Shown here in pieces: positions 45,193-56,870 of a DNA stretch of 64,000 nucleotides. Under the pieces are notes generated by a model. The model saw nothing but the letters and a program-made list of their open reading frames with translations, ran no database searches and was not told the DNA's origin. How positions within the stretch are numbered: position 1 is the first letter of the stretch; every line of letters begins with the position of its first letter. This DNA comes from Dipodascopsis uninucleata var. uninucleata (taxonomy: Eukaryota; Ascomycota; Lipomycetes; Lipomycetales; Lipomycetaceae): the NCBI GenBank assembly GCA_030568195.1, contig JAJLTO010000002.1, positions 620,001 to 684,000 on the forward strand, given 5' to 3'. The translations under genes were made by a program, and so were the position numbers.

Positions 45193-47511
45193 ATGAATCC
45201 TCAACCAATGGGTATTGGAGATGGTAGCTTGAATAGAGCTGATTATCCAACAATAAATTATGATGTTCCTCAGACACAAATACAGATTCCTCCATTCACA
45301 GCAGATCAGTCTATACATAAGATCATGTTTCCTTTAGCAAAAGAGTACCTAACAACTGCTAGGAGCCGCAGCGGATCTTTGAATACGGTTGAGGAGGTTG
45401 CATGCTACTACAAATTAATATCTTTGGCGATTCGCTGTTTGGAAGTAGTGCTTCAAGTAAGTGTTGGTGTCTCTCCTGTAAACGATGAGTAGTGGACATT
45501 AGTCCACCGTATGTTGCATAAAAAATTATTAATTTTGTGATCTACTTGATCCATTCTCTCTAGTCCCGAGTACCTTTGTACGTGGAGTGTTTGGCGGCCA
45601 TGTGGTATGCGGAAATACTATTTACGGAAAATATTAACCTCGCAGCTGCGGAAGAGGCTCTTAACAAAGGAGTATGTTGTTACAGATATGACTAGAGTCA
45701 TGATGACAAGAATCTACTAACATTATCACGTTAGATACAAGTGGCTAATCGAGTAAGGATGGTGTTGAATATTGTCTTGTTCTATGTTCCTTTCCAATTA
45801 AATGCTAATTCAGCTGACCAGAATAACTTACATGATCCTAAATTTACAATGCTTCAGTTACTAGTAAGAACAATGGCTAAATCGAACGAAAAAGTCGCTC
45901 AAAAACTACTGACAACTTGCATACGTGATGCTGAAAGGTGAATCAAATGTCTTTTAGCGGAGATTTCTTTACTGACTAATCAAATAGCTATCCTGCACCG
46001 AATTGGTTATATTCATTCCAATTTTTAAAGGTCCAGCTGTTTCTTGGATCTGAGGACTATGGTAATGCTATTTCCTGCCTAAAACCTTTCTTTGGATGTA
46101 TATCGAGTGAGCTTAGGTACCTTGCCTTTGATCTATGCGCATTAGCTAGCCTGCAACAAAACAATCCTGAGAAAGCGAAGAATTACTTGGATAGAGCACT
46201 ACAGTGTGAGACAGACTATTCGAGGCAATATGTGCCACAGCTGGTTCTCATGAGGATATATTTCAATGTCCTAATATCAGTACAAGAAGGAAATATGCCT
46301 GAGGCCGAGCAAAAGCTTAAAGTAATTCATCAATGGCTAGATTCGCATGTGGTTGATGAGAGTGGTAAATGGCCACATTGGCGAGACGATGGAGGTTTTT
46401 TGATTGCACTACCTCCCAGTGCTGATGGGTCAAAATTTATCCCTATTAATTTCACGTGGTGGTGCCAATCAGAGGTCTATATTATGTCATATTTGCTATC
46501 CGGCGTTGTTTCCTTATATGGTTCATACGAGAAACGAAAAGCTCTTCGATACCTTTCTGAAGGTATTCGTGTTATTGAATCTGATTTAGAGAATGGTATG
46601 TCACAAGGAGCATGTCTTCCGCTGCCCGCGTTCATTCGACGACGACGATTTTATACGTTAGTGAAGAATGTCATTCTTATATATATGACGTTTGAAAGAT
46701 TTATACGTTCTGAATGGAGTCTAGACTTGCTCCAAAGTCTTCATGAGTCCTTAAGATCATCGGAATGTGATGGTCTGCTACCTTTGATGTATCCAATAGT
46801 TATTTATCTCTCCGGTCTCTATTTCCAGGCCACAGGAAAGCTTTCTAGTGCTATGGAGGCTTACAATTTATTACGACAGATACTACCTAGTAATCATGAG
46901 TTATATATACTAGCTACTCTATCTATGGTTCTTGTTTACAAGGGAGACGCTATTAGCGATCAGAATCGAGCAAAAGCTCTAGTGGAGGAAGTCTCAAACC
47001 AAGCAAAAGACAACCCCAATAAATCTGTTCAATTCTGTCAGAGACTGATTAATCTGATAGATGGGTCACATTCTGGTATCGAAGTACAGTAAGTATTGTT
47101 TCTTTGACGTATTAGCTATATTAAAATGTTGACTCTCTTTAGGAATGAGATATCCGAATTAATCATAATTGCGCGAGATTTAGCAAACGCACAGTTTACG
47201 ACAATTATATTATTTTTAGGTGCGATGCAATTTAGTGATGAAAAACAGCAAGAGAGTACTGCTTTAGCATCATTTCTGAATGCTAAGAGAACCCGTGATG
47301 TACTATGGTGCTGGATGGCTGGTAACTTAAGTTCCGGTAATATATCTGATAATTATTTATTCTTCTGCTTTCAGTGAGCTAACAATCGTCCGCAAGTGTA
47401 GATATTCTCCAGAAGTCCGGCAAGAGTCTTATGGCAGAGAAACAAATAGCGGTTATCAATCAAATCAAACCATTGGTGGACACTTTACTCAATACCTCGC
47501 ATTCTATATAA
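45193..47511 (+). CDS. SCC4: Cohesin loader subunit Scc4/Mau2
   Basis: Six exons: 45193-45456, 45564-45671, 45735-45937, 45988-47088, 47143-47336 and 47402-47511, giving 659 residues (yeast Scc4 has 624). It is a TPR-type superhelix: LAKEYLTTARSRSGSLNTVEE, CYYKLISLAIRCLEVVLQSR and AAEEALNKGIQVANRVRMV are its first repeats, which clasp the N-terminus of Scc2. The final intron uses a GTAATA donor, a GCTAAC branch and the second of several AG acceptors; that choice yields the family-like end DILQKSGKSLMAEKQIAVIN. Scc4 with Scc2 loads cohesin on chromatin. Three short upstream ORFs precede the ATG (see findings). The sequence is diverged, so the name rests on fold and several blocks. Confidence 0.85.
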
Positions 47512-48021
47512 TTCACATTTTGGCTCTACTATCATTTCGTTGTTTATTAACATATGTATAATTTTAACTTTTTCCTCAACTTTCACTGAGTTACTGGAGC
47601 GTACAGATAAAAGATCTAAACGACGTTAAACTATTGTGTATAACAAAAGTGATCCATTTCATTTCACTGCCTTTATCGGTTATAATATTTCAATGAATCC
47701 ATTTCTTAAAGGTTTCGAGGATCTGATATTGATAACGCTGATCTATAAGGATGTTGACTATCTAGCCCTTGCAATACATGAAATATTAGACAGTAAACTT
47801 GTATTATGGGAAAATATATGATATAATAATATTCGATAGTATACATAAAAATTTTGGAAGCAGGCACAGATAACATAAAACAAATTACATAAAATACATC
47901 GTGTAAACTATACTTAGAATGCTTAGAATTAATTGAAAAAGAAAAAAAAATGAATATCTTCACGATTTTTTCTGGTATAGGATAAGTAACTTAGCGAGAA
48001 TACTTAACTACCGGAGCAACA
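47512..48021. other. Convergent 3' region of SCC4 and CENP-A
   Basis: An AT-rich flank shared by converging genes, with an A-run near 47944. No gene is seen. Confidence 0.5.
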
Positions 48022-48587
48022 TCACCCAAGACCGCCCCAGGCACCTCGAATCCGTCGTGCCAACTGAATATCTTTTTGCATAATTGTTACTCTTTTAGCA
48101 TGAATAGCACATAAATTCGTATCTTCAAATAAGTGTACCAAATACGCCTCTGCAGCTTCTTGTAGCGCGAGGATAGCAACTGACTGAAACCGGAGGCCAG
48201 CACCGTCGTCGCTCGAGCCCAAGAAAAATTCGCTCGCGACTTCACGTACGAGTCTCGCAAAAGGTAGCTTACTAATTAAAAGATCTGTAGATTTTTGATA
48301 TTTCCGTATCTCACGTAGAGCGACAGTTCCTGGTTTATATCGTCGAGTTTTGGTGACTGGACCTGGATCACCGGCTAAACATTTGATTGTCAGAAAAAGA
48401 ACTAAGCAACGCATACAAATCAAGTAGGCTGGTACTGTGAAGCTAAAAGTATCAATTATATTTAATACATACGATAAACATTACTTGGTCGCTTGTTAGC
48501 TGGAAGTGTCTTTGAAGCGCTAGATGCTGCAGCTCTACCAACACGTCCTCCAGGCGACTTCGGACCAGATTGTCTACGCGGTGCCAT
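48022..48587 (-). CDS. CSE4: Centromeric histone H3 variant CENP-A
   Basis: Two exons on the minus strand: 48587-48473 and 48374-48022 (98-nt intron, GTATGT/TTAG), giving 155 residues. The histone fold is clear: [71 protein letters not shown]. It differs from canonical H3 in four ways: no ARTKQTARKS tail, an enlarged loop 1 ([13 protein letters not shown] in place of FKTDLRF), Ala/Ile changes in helix 2, and an unusual C-terminus, [11 protein letters not shown]. These are CENP-A traits. The 50-residue tail is basic ([15 protein letters not shown]) and carries one S-P site. It marks centromeric nucleosomes. ASK1 and SCC4 lie next door. Confidence 0.92.
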
Positions 48588-49329
48588 CACAGCTCAATCT
48601 CTGCCTCTCTCGACTTGAGCTGAATATTGATCCTTGCGTATCTATTATTGAATATTGTTATATAAATGCTCGAAATTTAACTAGATTGACTCAGATGTCA
48701 TAGTGGTATTAGTAAATTTTCGCTTAGACAAAATATTTATGATGTAAACAAACACTCATTCGTTAAGCGCGTGTGACATCAATTTCTACAACTGAAGTCG
48801 TACATAATAAATGATCTGCTCACCTCTATTAATCTGAAGGATTGTAACCATGAATTAATTTTAGCAGATGGCTCTTTTTATTTTATTATTGCCGTTACCG
48901 AAATAGTATTATCGAGCGTGAACAGAGCGGAAAATATGAGCATGAAGTTGAAGGTCTATTCAAAACATGAAGATGGGAGTTGTGCTTAAGCATTACGCAT
49001 CATCTACCATTAGTACTGACAAATTAAATCCTATCGTCCTACATTTTGTAAATAGGTGTATCGCAATAATTTATTACACAACATATAGTATTTTTTATAA
49101 GCAAAATTCATCTTCTTCATAGAGAATATGTCATACTGTTAAAGATGAAAGTATAGGATTGTGTTATAATTCGATATTTTGAGAGCATTAACATAGTAAA
49201 AGATTTTATGCTAGGTACAATAAATCTATTTCCAAATTCCTAATATTATTAATGTATAGAGCAATGGCATATTCCAGCTTTTTAGGAAGACGACATGACA
49301 TAGGAAGAGCATGCCATATCGTTTACATC
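48588..49329. other. CENP-A promoter region
   Basis: A 742-nt AT-rich region upstream of CENP-A and downstream of the CLPTM1-family gene. It holds a forkhead-type GTAAACAAA at 48744-48752 and AAGCGCGTG at about 48765-48773. No other gene is seen. Confidence 0.5.
48744..48752 (+). promoter_or_regulatory. Forkhead-type motif upstream of CENP-A
   Basis: GTAAACAAA matches the RTAAAYAA forkhead core (Fkh1/2, Sep1 type) about 157 nt before the CENP-A start. It is followed about 20 nt further out by GCGCGT, resembling an E2F/MBF core. A short motif in AT-rich DNA, so weak by itself. Confidence 0.4.
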
Positions 49330-51630
49330 TTATTTTTGCTTCCTACTCCTAGTCTCCGAATTGCTATCTGCTCTTTCAGCAGCGGTAGAAGAACCAGTAG
49401 TAGTAGCCTCGTCCGTCATAGACTCAGAAGATTCAGGCTCAATCTCCTTTTCTGCTTTCATCTCGTCCTCGTCAGCACCAACCTGTCCAAATTCATTGAC
49501 TCGAGTTGGATCAACACGGTACAACCTATTTATGAAAAAGCATTAGTTTGGTATTCATTTGTCGTCGAGTAGGAAAGCTCACGGTAATCAGTTGAAGAAG
49601 TGTACTTACCATGTCTGATAGAGGTAAATGAAAAAAATAACATCATCTCTTAGAGTAGCCAATCGATGAAGAATAGGCATTTTAATGACGAAGGCAAATA
49701 GGTCATCGATGAAGGTATTAAGAAACTTGTAAATCATTGCACGTCGAGGCATATGAGCGACTAAAGTTAAATCCAATTAGATACTGATACTGATCTTGTT
49801 CAATTTAGCGAGAAAAATTCCAGACAAAAATGAAATACCTGATTTTAATCTATAATTGATATAAATGCTTGGGACTAGCATCAAAAATCCATAGGCATAC
49901 ACGGATCCAACCAATGTAGTTATGATAAATGAGTACCAGGACTTGTGAGTATCGTATATCAAAGAATAGATAGCATAAGCGCCCAAGAGAGGAACAGCAG
50001 CAATATACATATATTTGAACGCTATTCTGTCATATTCTTGAGTTTGTTTCTCAGTTTCGGATAAAGTGTGCTTATCTTCAATAATGATTTTGTACGGTAT
50101 CAACCCATCTGAAGGGACTGTGTTAATTTTAATGACCTTAGTAATCTTCCAGGCTTCAACAAGAATACCGCTTCCCTGGGTAAAGAGGACCATCCAACTA
50201 GTGTTTTCGTTATTGTCAACTAGGTAAAGAAAAATAATAACTTGCATAACAACGTTTGCAATAATAGAACGAACCGAAACACCAACTTGACTTTCTTTGT
50301 TCTTCCAGTGTGATATATCTAAATTCAGTTAGTAATACAGCTGCGAAAGAGTATATTAATAAATTCATCTTACCATTCTTGAAAGCAAGCATTTCAAACA
50401 ACATATGCAATATTGATACAGTAGCAGTAATACCAAGAAGGTAAATATTTGTTTCCAGCAAGACTCGCTTGAACTCATCGAGTTCACCAGATCCACCCAA
50501 GCTCTGAGATTGTTGCTTGAATCCATGGTCCATGGATGCCATCATCTGAAACTTCCAGAAATTCATTGGAACAAATTCGATGGACATTGGCAAATATCGA
50601 GTCGTAGAATTTATTTCTGTCATTTGAGAAGCTAGCTGCCAGAATTGATTGTAAAAAAGTATGGGGTAAAACCAGCCATCCTCTCCAGTAGCATCACGCA
50701 TTCCTGTAGACTCCAATGGGATCCACTCGCGAATCGGCTCTGGAGCATTTAGGTAACTCATTTGCCCGCTTTTAACAATGCCAATAGTAACATTTGGATG
50801 CCAGTAGCTGACAACTGAAACGGGACCAGATGGTATCTCATGCTCAAGTTCTTCGTCCTGATCTTTACCCAGCAGATGCTTGGTCTTGACCTCTTTCTTC
50901 CGTGGAAGATAATGGGATAATCCTATTTACAAATAGATCTTAGTCAGCTATTCAGGGAATAAGTTGCAAATAGTCAATAAGCATACTAATATGTGATGAA
51001 TAAGAGTTCATGGGGTTGAACTTTGGGGAAGTAGGAACAAACTCCTCTCCGTTCTTCGCAACATAAATGTGAGCATAGAGAGAGCCATTGTTTCGCAGAG
51101 CCTAAGTAAAACTGTTAGCTGACTTCCATTATTATTCTGCTTACTCTTATAAAAATGACTTCTGGTCTCTTTATCTTACCGATGTCGTAGGATAATCAAG
51201 AGACTTGCTAAGTTTGTAGTCATTATCGCCAAATTTTAAGCCATATTCTTCTAGCAAAGGCTGTGATGAGAAATCGTCAAATATCTGGCTATCGCTCAAA
51301 TAGAAACGAACATCATATTCTGTTCCTACAGGCCAAAGAGGATGGACATTTATTGGGACGACCGCTTTTGAAACAGGTTGGTCACCTTCCCCAATTGCAG
51401 GACCTTCTCCAGGTGTTGGTGGTGGTTTCGACGGCGTTTTTGGGCCGAATTGACCTGAAAATTTTTCAATATAAGCTTATTCTCTAATTCACATCTACCT
51501 TTCCTTATTCGCAATATTTGTACTAACCCATCAAGAAGTTACCAAGGATGATCAATAGAATAATAGTTTTGAGACTGAATCGTCCACCTTGCTCCTCCTC
51601 GGCCTGTGCTTGATTTGCTTCAGCCGGCAT
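49330..51630 (-). CDS. CLPTM1-family multi-pass membrane protein
   Basis: Seven exons on the minus strand: 51630-51528, 51454-51180, 51101-50987, 50922-50374, 50318-49839, 49760-49610 and 49525-49330, giving 622 residues, all junctions in frame. An N-terminal signal-anchor (TIILLIILGNFLMG) is followed by a large lumenal domain (WPVGTEYDVRFYLSDSQ, NGSLYAHIYV, LPRKKEVKTKHLLG). Then come about five membrane helices, starting with ITATVSILHMLFEMLAFKNDISHW, the best family signature (LHxxFexLAFKNDIxFW). VDPTRVNEFGQVG closes the conserved part, before an acidic Ser/Thr-rich tail. Animal CLPTM1L is an ER scramblase for GlcN-PI in GPI synthesis; the role of the fungal member is inferred at best. S. 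cerevisiae has no obvious counterpart that I know of. Confidence 0.92.
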
Positions 51631-52068
51631 ATTGAATATTTCTCACTATGCTCTTATCCTTCTCGAAATATGTACTATTAGTAAAACAAGAGACTTATTT
51701 CAACGTCCGCAGATAATGCAAAAAAAAAGGGGGCAGTACCGAAGTTGCTAGAGGTATTGGCTGAATAAGAGGAATTTAGAATCGACGAGTCTCGGTGCGA
51801 TGTATACGTGAACTAAAAAATAAGCTGGGTAATTGATACGGCAAGTCAATGCACCAGTCAAAAAGTTGCACTGAATAAAACCAAATCGCATCAGAAAACA
51901 GCGGTATAAATATTCATATCACTACAAATGGGAAAATCTAAATCAAAGTAAGAGAAAAATTTTTACATGGAAGTACGACTTTGTGAAAGGAAGCCATGAT
52001 ACATTGAACACTAAGTAATAAAAATATCATAATATAGTACTTTATATGCTTGTTAACAAATGCAGAGC
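51631..52068. other. Intergenic region CLPTM1-family gene to PRE5
   Basis: Promoter of the CLPTM1-family gene and 3' flank of PRE5. An A/G-rich run (aaaaaaaaagggggcag) lies near 51720. No gene is seen. Confidence 0.5.
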
Positions 52069-53357
52069 TTAGTTATCAGTCTCAATAGGCTCCGAAGTAT
52101 CAGCAGACTCTTCTATAGGTGGAGCATCAGTAAGTGAAGTATCTTCAGCAGTAGGTGCTTCGGGTTCATTATCAGACCTTCGACCTCTTGTAGAGCCGAC
52201 GTCGCCTAGCTTCTCAAGCCAGTCTCGAACATCATCATTGTCATAAAGTGTAAACTTTGTATCAACTCCAACAATACCAATACTCGTATTTTGTACCATC
52301 AGCTCCTTCCCTTGAGGCAAGGTATCCCTGAGAGCTCTCAATCCATGTAAAACAAGATCTTCTAAGGAACAGTCTGGAAACTCCTCAAAAGAACGCTCGA
52401 GATAAGTCCTAGCAGATTGTGACCTAGCACCTATAGCAGCACCAAAGTACTCAAGTACAGTTCCACTTGGTTGGAACTCAAAAAGATGTGGTCCCGTCTC
52501 CTACAAAAACTGTTAATAAGCTGAAATAACTATAAAGATCATAATAACCAACGGAGCTTACATCATAACCAACGACTAAGAGGCCAACGCCATATGGGCG
52601 TCTTCCATACGTCTGAGTGTTTCTTTGTGCCTTGTCACCGATAGCACTTACTACCCTTGAGACTGGTATAGGTCGATTGTAAATCATGCGAGATGACATT
52701 GCCTGTTGACGCATGAAATTACTGATGACAGTGTTAGAAATTAATGTTACACCATAATAGCAATAACCTGCCAGTGAAACGGCACGATATGTCTATTAGA
52801 ACATACCTCAATACTCTAGCATCAGGTGCCAGACCTGCAAGACCAATTCCAAGGTGATCATCAATGCGTATGATTTTCTTTTGGTACGATCCAAGCTCTT
52901 CAGCATTTCGCTATAGTCGTTTTATTCAGCCGTGCTCTCTACTTACGTCGATATAGTATTATCAAAACAAACCTTCAAAGCAACTACTACAGCATGAGTT
53001 TTGCTGACAAGACCAACAGCTGCACTTCCCTGCTTGATGGCCTCTAATGCATATTCAACCTATAAATCTAATGTTAGCTTTATACACTTAATCAAGCGTG
53101 GCAGCGTCGCCATATTGTTGATTTTCATTCTGGGTCCAGTAGCGTGCACTTCACGTGGAAATATAACTCCGATCCACCACATTTTTACACGAATTCATCA
53201 TGGTAATCTAATCAATAAATGGTAGTCATGCACATACCTGGAACAGTCTACCTGTTGGAGAATATGTAATAGAATCGTTGTCATAGGAGTTTCGAAACTA
53301 GTTATTCTTGTTAGTTCGATAATGCACTTACAACTCTATCAGCTTTGTTCTCACCAT
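52069..53357 (-). CDS. PRE5: 20S proteasome subunit alpha-6 (Pre5)
   Basis: Six coding exons on the minus strand: 53357-53355 (the ATG alone), 53297-53238, 53059-52973, 52910-52807, 52721-52562 and 52500-52069, giving 281 residues. Joined sequence begins [20 protein letters not shown], then [17 protein letters not shown], the alpha-type signature of the PSMA1/Pre5 subgroup. [22 protein letters not shown] and [17 protein letters not shown] follow. The long C-terminal tail after WLEKLGDVG is acidic and Thr/Pro-rich (about 40 residues), longer than yeast Pre5 (234). The first intron directly follows the start codon (GTGAGA). I see no Rpn4 PACE element (GGTGGCAAA) upstream. Confidence 0.95.
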
Positions 53358-54187
53358 GATTTATGTCAAAACAAACGAGAGACTCAGTATTATAAATCAA
53401 TTCAAATGATATCTGGGCAACTTGTAGATTCTCTCCTCAGACGATGGAAATGACAATAATGATGATGTGTATGGACGAAAAACTACAAGAATCGATTTCA
53501 CTAGTTTCTTGAGATGCTGGAGCCGTATACATGGTTAAGGGTTTATTTACAGCCAGTTTACGTTTAAAAGAACATTCACGTTTATGAATATCCTACAAAT
53601 TAGACAATTTAACAGCAAGCATTTCATAATTTTACTACGAACTATTAAGTATCAAGCCTTGAATGATATTAACAAGGCTCTTATATACGCTAGAATATAT
53701 GTAGATAGACGTTATATCAGAGCTCAATTCCCAATGTCATATTTGTTACATAGTTTTGGAAAGCCACTCTTTTTTTAGGCAGTTGCCAATAAATGGCCAT
53801 GAGTATCTCTAATCGAAGTTCATATTGTATATTTTCAATATTAATCCATTCCTCACGAGGCCTCCGTCTCAATATTAGTCTCTGACAGAGAGAATCAAAT
53901 ATACATTGCTATTTTCCTAACAAATTCGACATTCGTTCTTTACCCTACCCAAAGTGACCCCTGAAAAAATTTAAACAAAACAGCTGGTAATTATGCAGTT
54001 TCCCTTACAGAAAAATATTTTACAGAGCAAGCTGCCGTAGATTATAACATTCGTTTGACGACTACAGACCAGCTACCGGGGTCAAAGACATATTGCTGGC
54101 CTATCGAATAGAGCTATTACTTAGAATTTGACATTTATTCAAATATATAAAACAGATTCCTCACATCGAACAGGAAATAGACATAAT
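53358..54187. other. Divergent promoter region PRE5 / CDB4-like gene
   Basis: An 830-nt shared upstream region. The plus-strand frame at 53584-53778 has no family resemblance. No proteasome element was found. Nothing further is seen. Confidence 0.5.
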
Positions 54188-55650
54188 ATGTCGTTAGAGA
54201 AAATCATCGTCGATGACGAGACTGCTGATGTTAAAAATCAACTGGTAAGCGCAGATTCACAAATATCCCTGAAATATGCAGCAGCAGGTAAAATAGCAAA
54301 CTCTGTTATGTCTTATCTCGTTGAGGGGATCAGAAACCAGAGGTTGTCAAATATCTACGATATTTGCCACACTGGAGATCTTCTCATAGAGCAAGAAGCA
54401 GGTAAAATTTACAAGTCGATCGATGAGAAAGGCATCGCCGGTCCCACTACGGTTGATGTAAACAATTGCGTATATGGATATTCCCCACTTGAAAGAGATT
54501 CCGCATATATTTTGAATAATGGCGATGTTGCCAAAATGTCAGTATCAATTTTTCATGGAGACTGATTATGCAGCGAGACAGAATTACTGACAAAAAGTAC
54601 AGATCACTTGCCGTGCATATTGATGGATATACAGCTCTGGTCAGCCACACATTAATAGCCCTTCCTACTATTCCTCTGGTAGACCAGGTTGCCGCTACTA
54701 CGGGCCCACTTGCAGATGCCATCTGTGCAACACATCTGGCGTTGCAGGCAGTAACCTCGCTTTTGGGGACTGTTCTCTACCGATTTGACAATCGCTCAGG
54801 TTATTTTCAGGATCGCCCGGTGAATGGTACACGAATTAAGGAATTGGTCGAGTCTATTGCGAAGACCTTTAACGTCAAAATTGTTCCAGGATCTTCAGTA
54901 AGAAGAATTAAGCGTTTCCTAGTTGGACAAGATACTGTTCACGAAATGGCAGTCAAGGGTTGCAGTTGGGGTTCCCTAAATGTTGAGGAAGGCGTCGAAG
55001 ATTTGGACGAGATTAATCAGAAGAAGGAATTCGACATGGAGTCTTCGGCTGAGACTGGAGATGCTTGGCTAATTGACATATCTATGTGTACATTTTCTGG
55101 GCTAGAATCAGATCTGTCAAAGCGAAACTCGATTCATCTCGGTCGTCGAACAATTAAGCGCCACAGACAACTTAAACCTACTATTTTTACAAGAGATTAT
55201 AATCGCAATCTCAGTATGAAGCTTAAGAGTGCTCGTGGTGTGCTCACCGAAGTTGATAACCGGAAATCAGTCTATCCATTCCACGTCCGCGCTTTGGAAA
55301 CACCAGGAGCGCTACTAGGTCTTGCGGCATTATCTAGTAGCCATATCGTATCGCCCACTGAAGTACTCATGGCTCAAGGATCTCCTGCTCCTCTGATCGC
55401 TCGACAAAGAACAACCATACTTCTTATGCCGACTGTTAAGCACATTGGTGAGGTTCTTCGACTTGCTGGTGGAAATATAAAGCCATCCTGGGTGCACAGT
55501 GAGTTTGAGATTGTGGATAAGGAGATCCAGCAGCTTCTGGATCCTAAATCACTTGGTATAAGAATAAAGAACATAGATCATCAAATCAAAGGCAATATAG
55601 AAGTAGAGGGCACTAGAGCTACTGAATATCAAGAAATGGACGTTGAATAA
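54188..55650 (+). CDS. PA2G4/Cdb4-like protein (inactive methionine aminopeptidase fold)
   Basis: Two exons, 54188-54537 and 54603-55650, giving 465 residues. The 65-nt intron has an unusual GTCAGT donor, a CTGAC branch and a TACAG acceptor. Splicing restores GDVAKISLAVHIDGYTALVSHT, the central motif of the family. Earlier blocks are YAAAGKIANSVMSYLVEG, GDLLIEQEAGKIY, GPTTVDVNNCVYGYSPL. The pita-bread fold is that of type II methionine aminopeptidase, but the metal ligands are replaced, as in human EBP1/PA2G4 and fission yeast Cdb4 (curved-DNA-binding protein). Human PA2G4 binds the ribosome near the exit tunnel. The protein is longer than PA2G4 (394), with a poorly conserved acidic insert near 240-265. 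Confidence 0.85.
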
Positions 55651-56061
55651 GCATTATTGATTTAAAATAGAAAAGTTGATTGTTATGTAATTTTGTAATT
55701 TGAGTTACTAATTGTTAGTTGGTTAATGAAAGTAAACTTGTTCTGGCACAAATATGAATATTATATGAAATCTTTGGTATTAAATATTAGATATTCTAAA
55801 AAAGACATATGATTTTATTATATTTCTCATTTCAAGTACTGATTATTCAAAAGAAAACCACCGGCAAACCATCAAAATGGTCCTTAAAGTTCTTTAAATA
55901 TCAAAACTCGCATTGAAAAGAGAGCTAATCCATTATGCTTGCAAACAACAAAAAATTATTTAAGAGTAGTAAATAAGAATTATTGATGAAAACATAATTA
56001 GAGTATGAGAAGTAGGACTAGAAGAATCACAATCCTTGATGACAGCGACTGTCTTCTATAT
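55651..56061. other. Convergent 3' region of the Cdb4-like gene and INH1
   Basis: An AT-rich 3' flank of converging genes; nothing else is seen. Confidence 0.5.
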
Positions 56062-56870
56062 TTACTTCTTCTCAAAGTCATCACTATTGGAATCAGACAA
56101 GCTTTAGTCAGTATCTTACTTCAAAACTCTTCTTATTTATTCACAGATACATAATTCCAGTTTTTATAACTTACAGACTCTTCTCGAGAGAGGCGAGATG
56201 CTCTCGCTGCTTCTGCAAAGCTTCACGAAGCTTAGCTAACTTCTCTTTCTCGTGCTCACGAACCTATAATAAAACAATTTTTTGGTCAGATCGCCACTTA
56301 ATAAAGATTAAAACTAATACACAAACACGTTCAAAACATGTTTGATGCATAAATTTGAAACTATAATGCCAAAATATCGTGAAAATAAATGATACCAAAC
56401 TTGAATTGTAAGGGCGAGATGTCACTTACGTAGAAATCCTCCTGAGCTTTCTCGCGCTTCTATATTCACGAAATCATTTGTTAGCAAGCAATCCAATAAT
56501 CCAATAGTCTATGCCTACAATGACAAGTAACTCTAGAACATCGCTAAAATGTAGCTAAAGCCATAATTATTCGGACATAATGATGTCTCTTTCATCCAGA
56601 TTTGGACTACTTGGCCAAAAGATTCCGCATCCAACGAAATCTTCTAGCAAATCCAGCCCAAATACTGGAAAGTTAATCAACGCACTCATAACAAAGACAA
56701 AATTTATTTTCCGGTGAGACCGATGACAATATACTACTCACATTGAAGGAGTCCGATGATTTCTCACCACCAGGACGGGTGGCTCCAGTAGCACCTTCGG
56801 AATAGAATCGGCCAAGAGAAACACGAGCAGACGAACGACGAACAGTGGCACGAACAACAGTTGACAACAT
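56062..56870 (-). CDS. INH1: Mitochondrial F1F0-ATPase inhibitor IF1
   Basis: Four exons on the minus strand: 56870-56742, 56459-56430, 56263-56175 and 56083-56062, giving 89 residues, against 85 in yeast Inh1. Exon 1 encodes an Arg/Ser presequence ending near RFYSEGATGATR. Exon 2 is 30 nt and encodes KREKAQEDFY, the minimal inhibitory region. Exon 3 is the coiled-coil helix REHEKEKLAKLREALQKQRE. Exon 4 adds DDFEKK. If the last intron is kept, a TAA follows SLEKSL at once (see findings). IF1 blocks ATP hydrolysis by F1 when the matrix acidifies, which keeps ATP from being wasted when respiration fails. The palindrome ATCACGTGAT lies about 270 nt upstream. Confidence 0.9.
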
